This document shows positions 5,318 through 6,265 of a DNA stretch of 6,265 bases, piece after piece. The DNA comes from Nanohaloarchaea archaeon PL-Br10_U2g5 (GTDB lineage: Archaea; Halobacteriota; Halobacteria; Halobacteriales; Haloferacaceae). How positions within the stretch are numbered: position 1 is the first letter of the stretch; every line of letters begins with the position of its first letter. Both the position numbers and the translations under genes were made by a program. The stretch is from the NCBI GenBank assembly GCA_001564205.1, contig LKMY01000111.1, positions 1-6,265 of the forward strand, in the 5' to 3' direction. The notes beneath the pieces are model-generated. The model saw only the letters and a program-made list of their open reading frames with translations. It had not been told where the DNA came from and did not search any database.

Positions 5318-6265
5318 CTACTTTTCGATGATACTTTCCTCGACGGCCTCGCCGAAATGGCGCGCAACGTCCTCGTAGTAGACGAGGGCCTCATCTCCCG
5401 CCTCGAGATCGGTGACGGCTTTCTTCCCGTCGCTCGTCGCGATTTTTACGGTTTCGGCGTTCTGGATGAGCGTCTCTACTCGGTCGACGCTCTCCTCAGT
5501 TGTGACTTCAGCTTGAATCCGGAACATCGGGCGCTTCTCGATCTTGACGCGCCCGACGATCGCCTCCCGCGTGTGGCCCGCGGTGTCGACGACCTGTACC
5601 TCGTCGCCGCTCGATAGCTCCGCGAGGTAGTTGGTACCGCCCTCGGGATTTCTGACGTACGCGTGGACCGCACCGGCGTTCACGCGGAACGGGCGTGATT
5701 CGACGTACGGCGACTCAGCGGTCTCCGCGTGAACGAAAAAGAGCCCGCGGGACATCGACCCCACGAGCATCCCCTCATTGTCGTCCATCAGCGAGCCGGT
5801 GTCGATACAGACGCGGTCGGCCATTCCGGTGCGTTCGACCGCGGTCACCTCGGCGTACCGGAGGTCAAGCGACTCGCGGTCGGCCGCGTCTCGAGCGTCG
5901 ACCGCACCGCGGATGTCGTCGGACGAGTCGGTGTCGAGGAGGACGCCGTCAGCACCGATTTCGAGGGTCTCGAAAGCGGTCTGTGCCTCGGCGGCAGTCG
6001 TCGCACCGGCGATGAGGTGAGTCTCCTCGCCGACCCGCGCGATCAGGTTCTCCAAGGGGATGATCGACCAGTCCTCACCGACGATGATCGTGAACTCGGC
6101 GTCGGTGGCGGCCTCTTCGGCGAACCGCTCGTACTCCGTGCCGAGCACGCGGACGTAGACGCCCTGGGCGCGGTCGTCACGCCGGCGGACCGTCGTGAGG
6201 TCCGCGGAGCCGGAGAACTCCTCGGGGAGGTCGATCGTCCCGTCGCCCTCACCGCCCTTGCCGAC
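5318..6265 (-). CDS. aroB': 3-dehydroquinate synthase II (partial, N-terminus off window)
   Basis: This is the C-terminal 315 residues of archaea-type 3-dehydroquinate synthase. The family (MJ1249-like) performs the NAD-dependent oxidative deamination and cyclisation of 2-amino-3,7-dideoxy-D-threo-hept-6-ulosonate to 3-dehydroquinate, entering the shikimate pathway without DAHP. It is unrelated to bacterial AroB. Diagnostic blocks, numbered in the visible fragment, are EGMLVGSMSRGLFFVHAE (164-181), RPFRVNAGAVHAYV (191-204), VGRVKIEKRPM (237-247) and LIQNAETVK (266-274). The frame stays open to the window edge and reads GKGGEGDGTIDLPEEF there, so the GTG at 6148 is an internal Val and not the start. 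Family length of about 350-390 residues implies that roughly 40-75 residues are missing. Cytoplasmic and housekeeping; promoter not in view. The assignment is firm. Confidence 0.95.
   Translation of the reverse strand, partial: VGKGGEGDGTIDLPEEFSGSADLTTVRRRDDRAQGVYVRVLGTEYERFAEEAATDAEFTIIVGEDWSIIPLENLIARVGEETHLIAGATTAAEAQTAFETLEIGADGVLLDTDSSDDIRGAVDARDAADRESLDLRYAEVTAVERTGMADRVCIDTGSLMDDNEGMLVGSMSRGLFFVHAETAESPYVESRPFRVNAGAVHAYVRNPEGGTNYLAELSSGDEVQVVDTAGHTREAIVGRVKIEKRPMFRIQAEVTTEESVDRVETLIQNAETVKIATSDGKKAVTDLEAGDEALVYYEDVARHFGEAVEESIIEK

Noticed and set aside
4907..5617. Plus-strand open frame of 236 codons spanning the ATPase start, the spacer and the aroB' end
   Set aside because: It overlaps two secure genes in antisense, its product is an Arg-rich composition with no domain, and no promoter precedes it.
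6146..6148. GTG as the start codon of the DHQS II gene
   Set aside because: The frame stays open to the window edge and the upstream residues read as typical family sequence, so this is an internal valine codon.

Overview
The window looks like haloarchaeal chromosome. It is GC-rich, its proteins are strongly acidic (Asp/Glu-rich, Lys-poor), its promoters look like archaeal TATA boxes about 26-31 nt upstream of start codons with little or no leader, and it encodes the archaea-type 3-dehydroquinate synthase (DHQS II). Genus and species cannot be told from what is visible. Five protein genes fill the window. No RNA genes, insertion sequences or CRISPR arrays were seen.

Left part (32-3012): a two-gene operon on the minus strand encodes an ATZ/TRZ-type amidohydrolase followed, after a 6-nt gap, by a fumarylacetoacetate hydrolase (FAH) family enzyme. 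A TetR-family regulator is transcribed divergently from the other side of a 113-bp intergenic region. That region holds two similar 16-bp palindromes, TTKACC-N4-GGTWAA, on top of the predicted operon promoter. The simplest reading is a ligand-responsive catabolic cassette: the regulator represses the operon, the amidohydrolase acts on a C-N (or other polar) bond of an unknown substrate, and the FAH enzyme acts on a resulting oxo-acid. The substrate cannot be read from sequence. The amidohydrolase lacks the usual HxxE glutamate, so a standard deaminase label would be unsafe.

Middle (3013-5134): a short convergent gap with a perfect 8-bp stem-loop separates the regulator from a minus-strand heavy-metal P-type ATPase. 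Its membrane motifs (SPC in the TM4 position, HEGST in the last membrane segment) and the lack of an N-terminal CxxC metal-binding domain point to the P1B-4 group (Co/Fe/Zn-type export), not a CPC-type Cu or Zn/Cd pump.

Right part (5135-6265): a 183-bp spacer carries a weak ATPase promoter, an 8-bp palindrome and a degenerate CCGCTC/TTCGCT-rich repeat stretch with a stem-loop just after the next gene. The window ends inside a minus-strand DHQS II gene (aroB'), a housekeeping enzyme of archaeal aromatic amino acid synthesis whose N-terminus lies beyond the edge. The ATPase and aroB' look unrelated to the catabolic cassette. The most interesting part is the TetR/amidohydrolase/FAH module with its twin operators.
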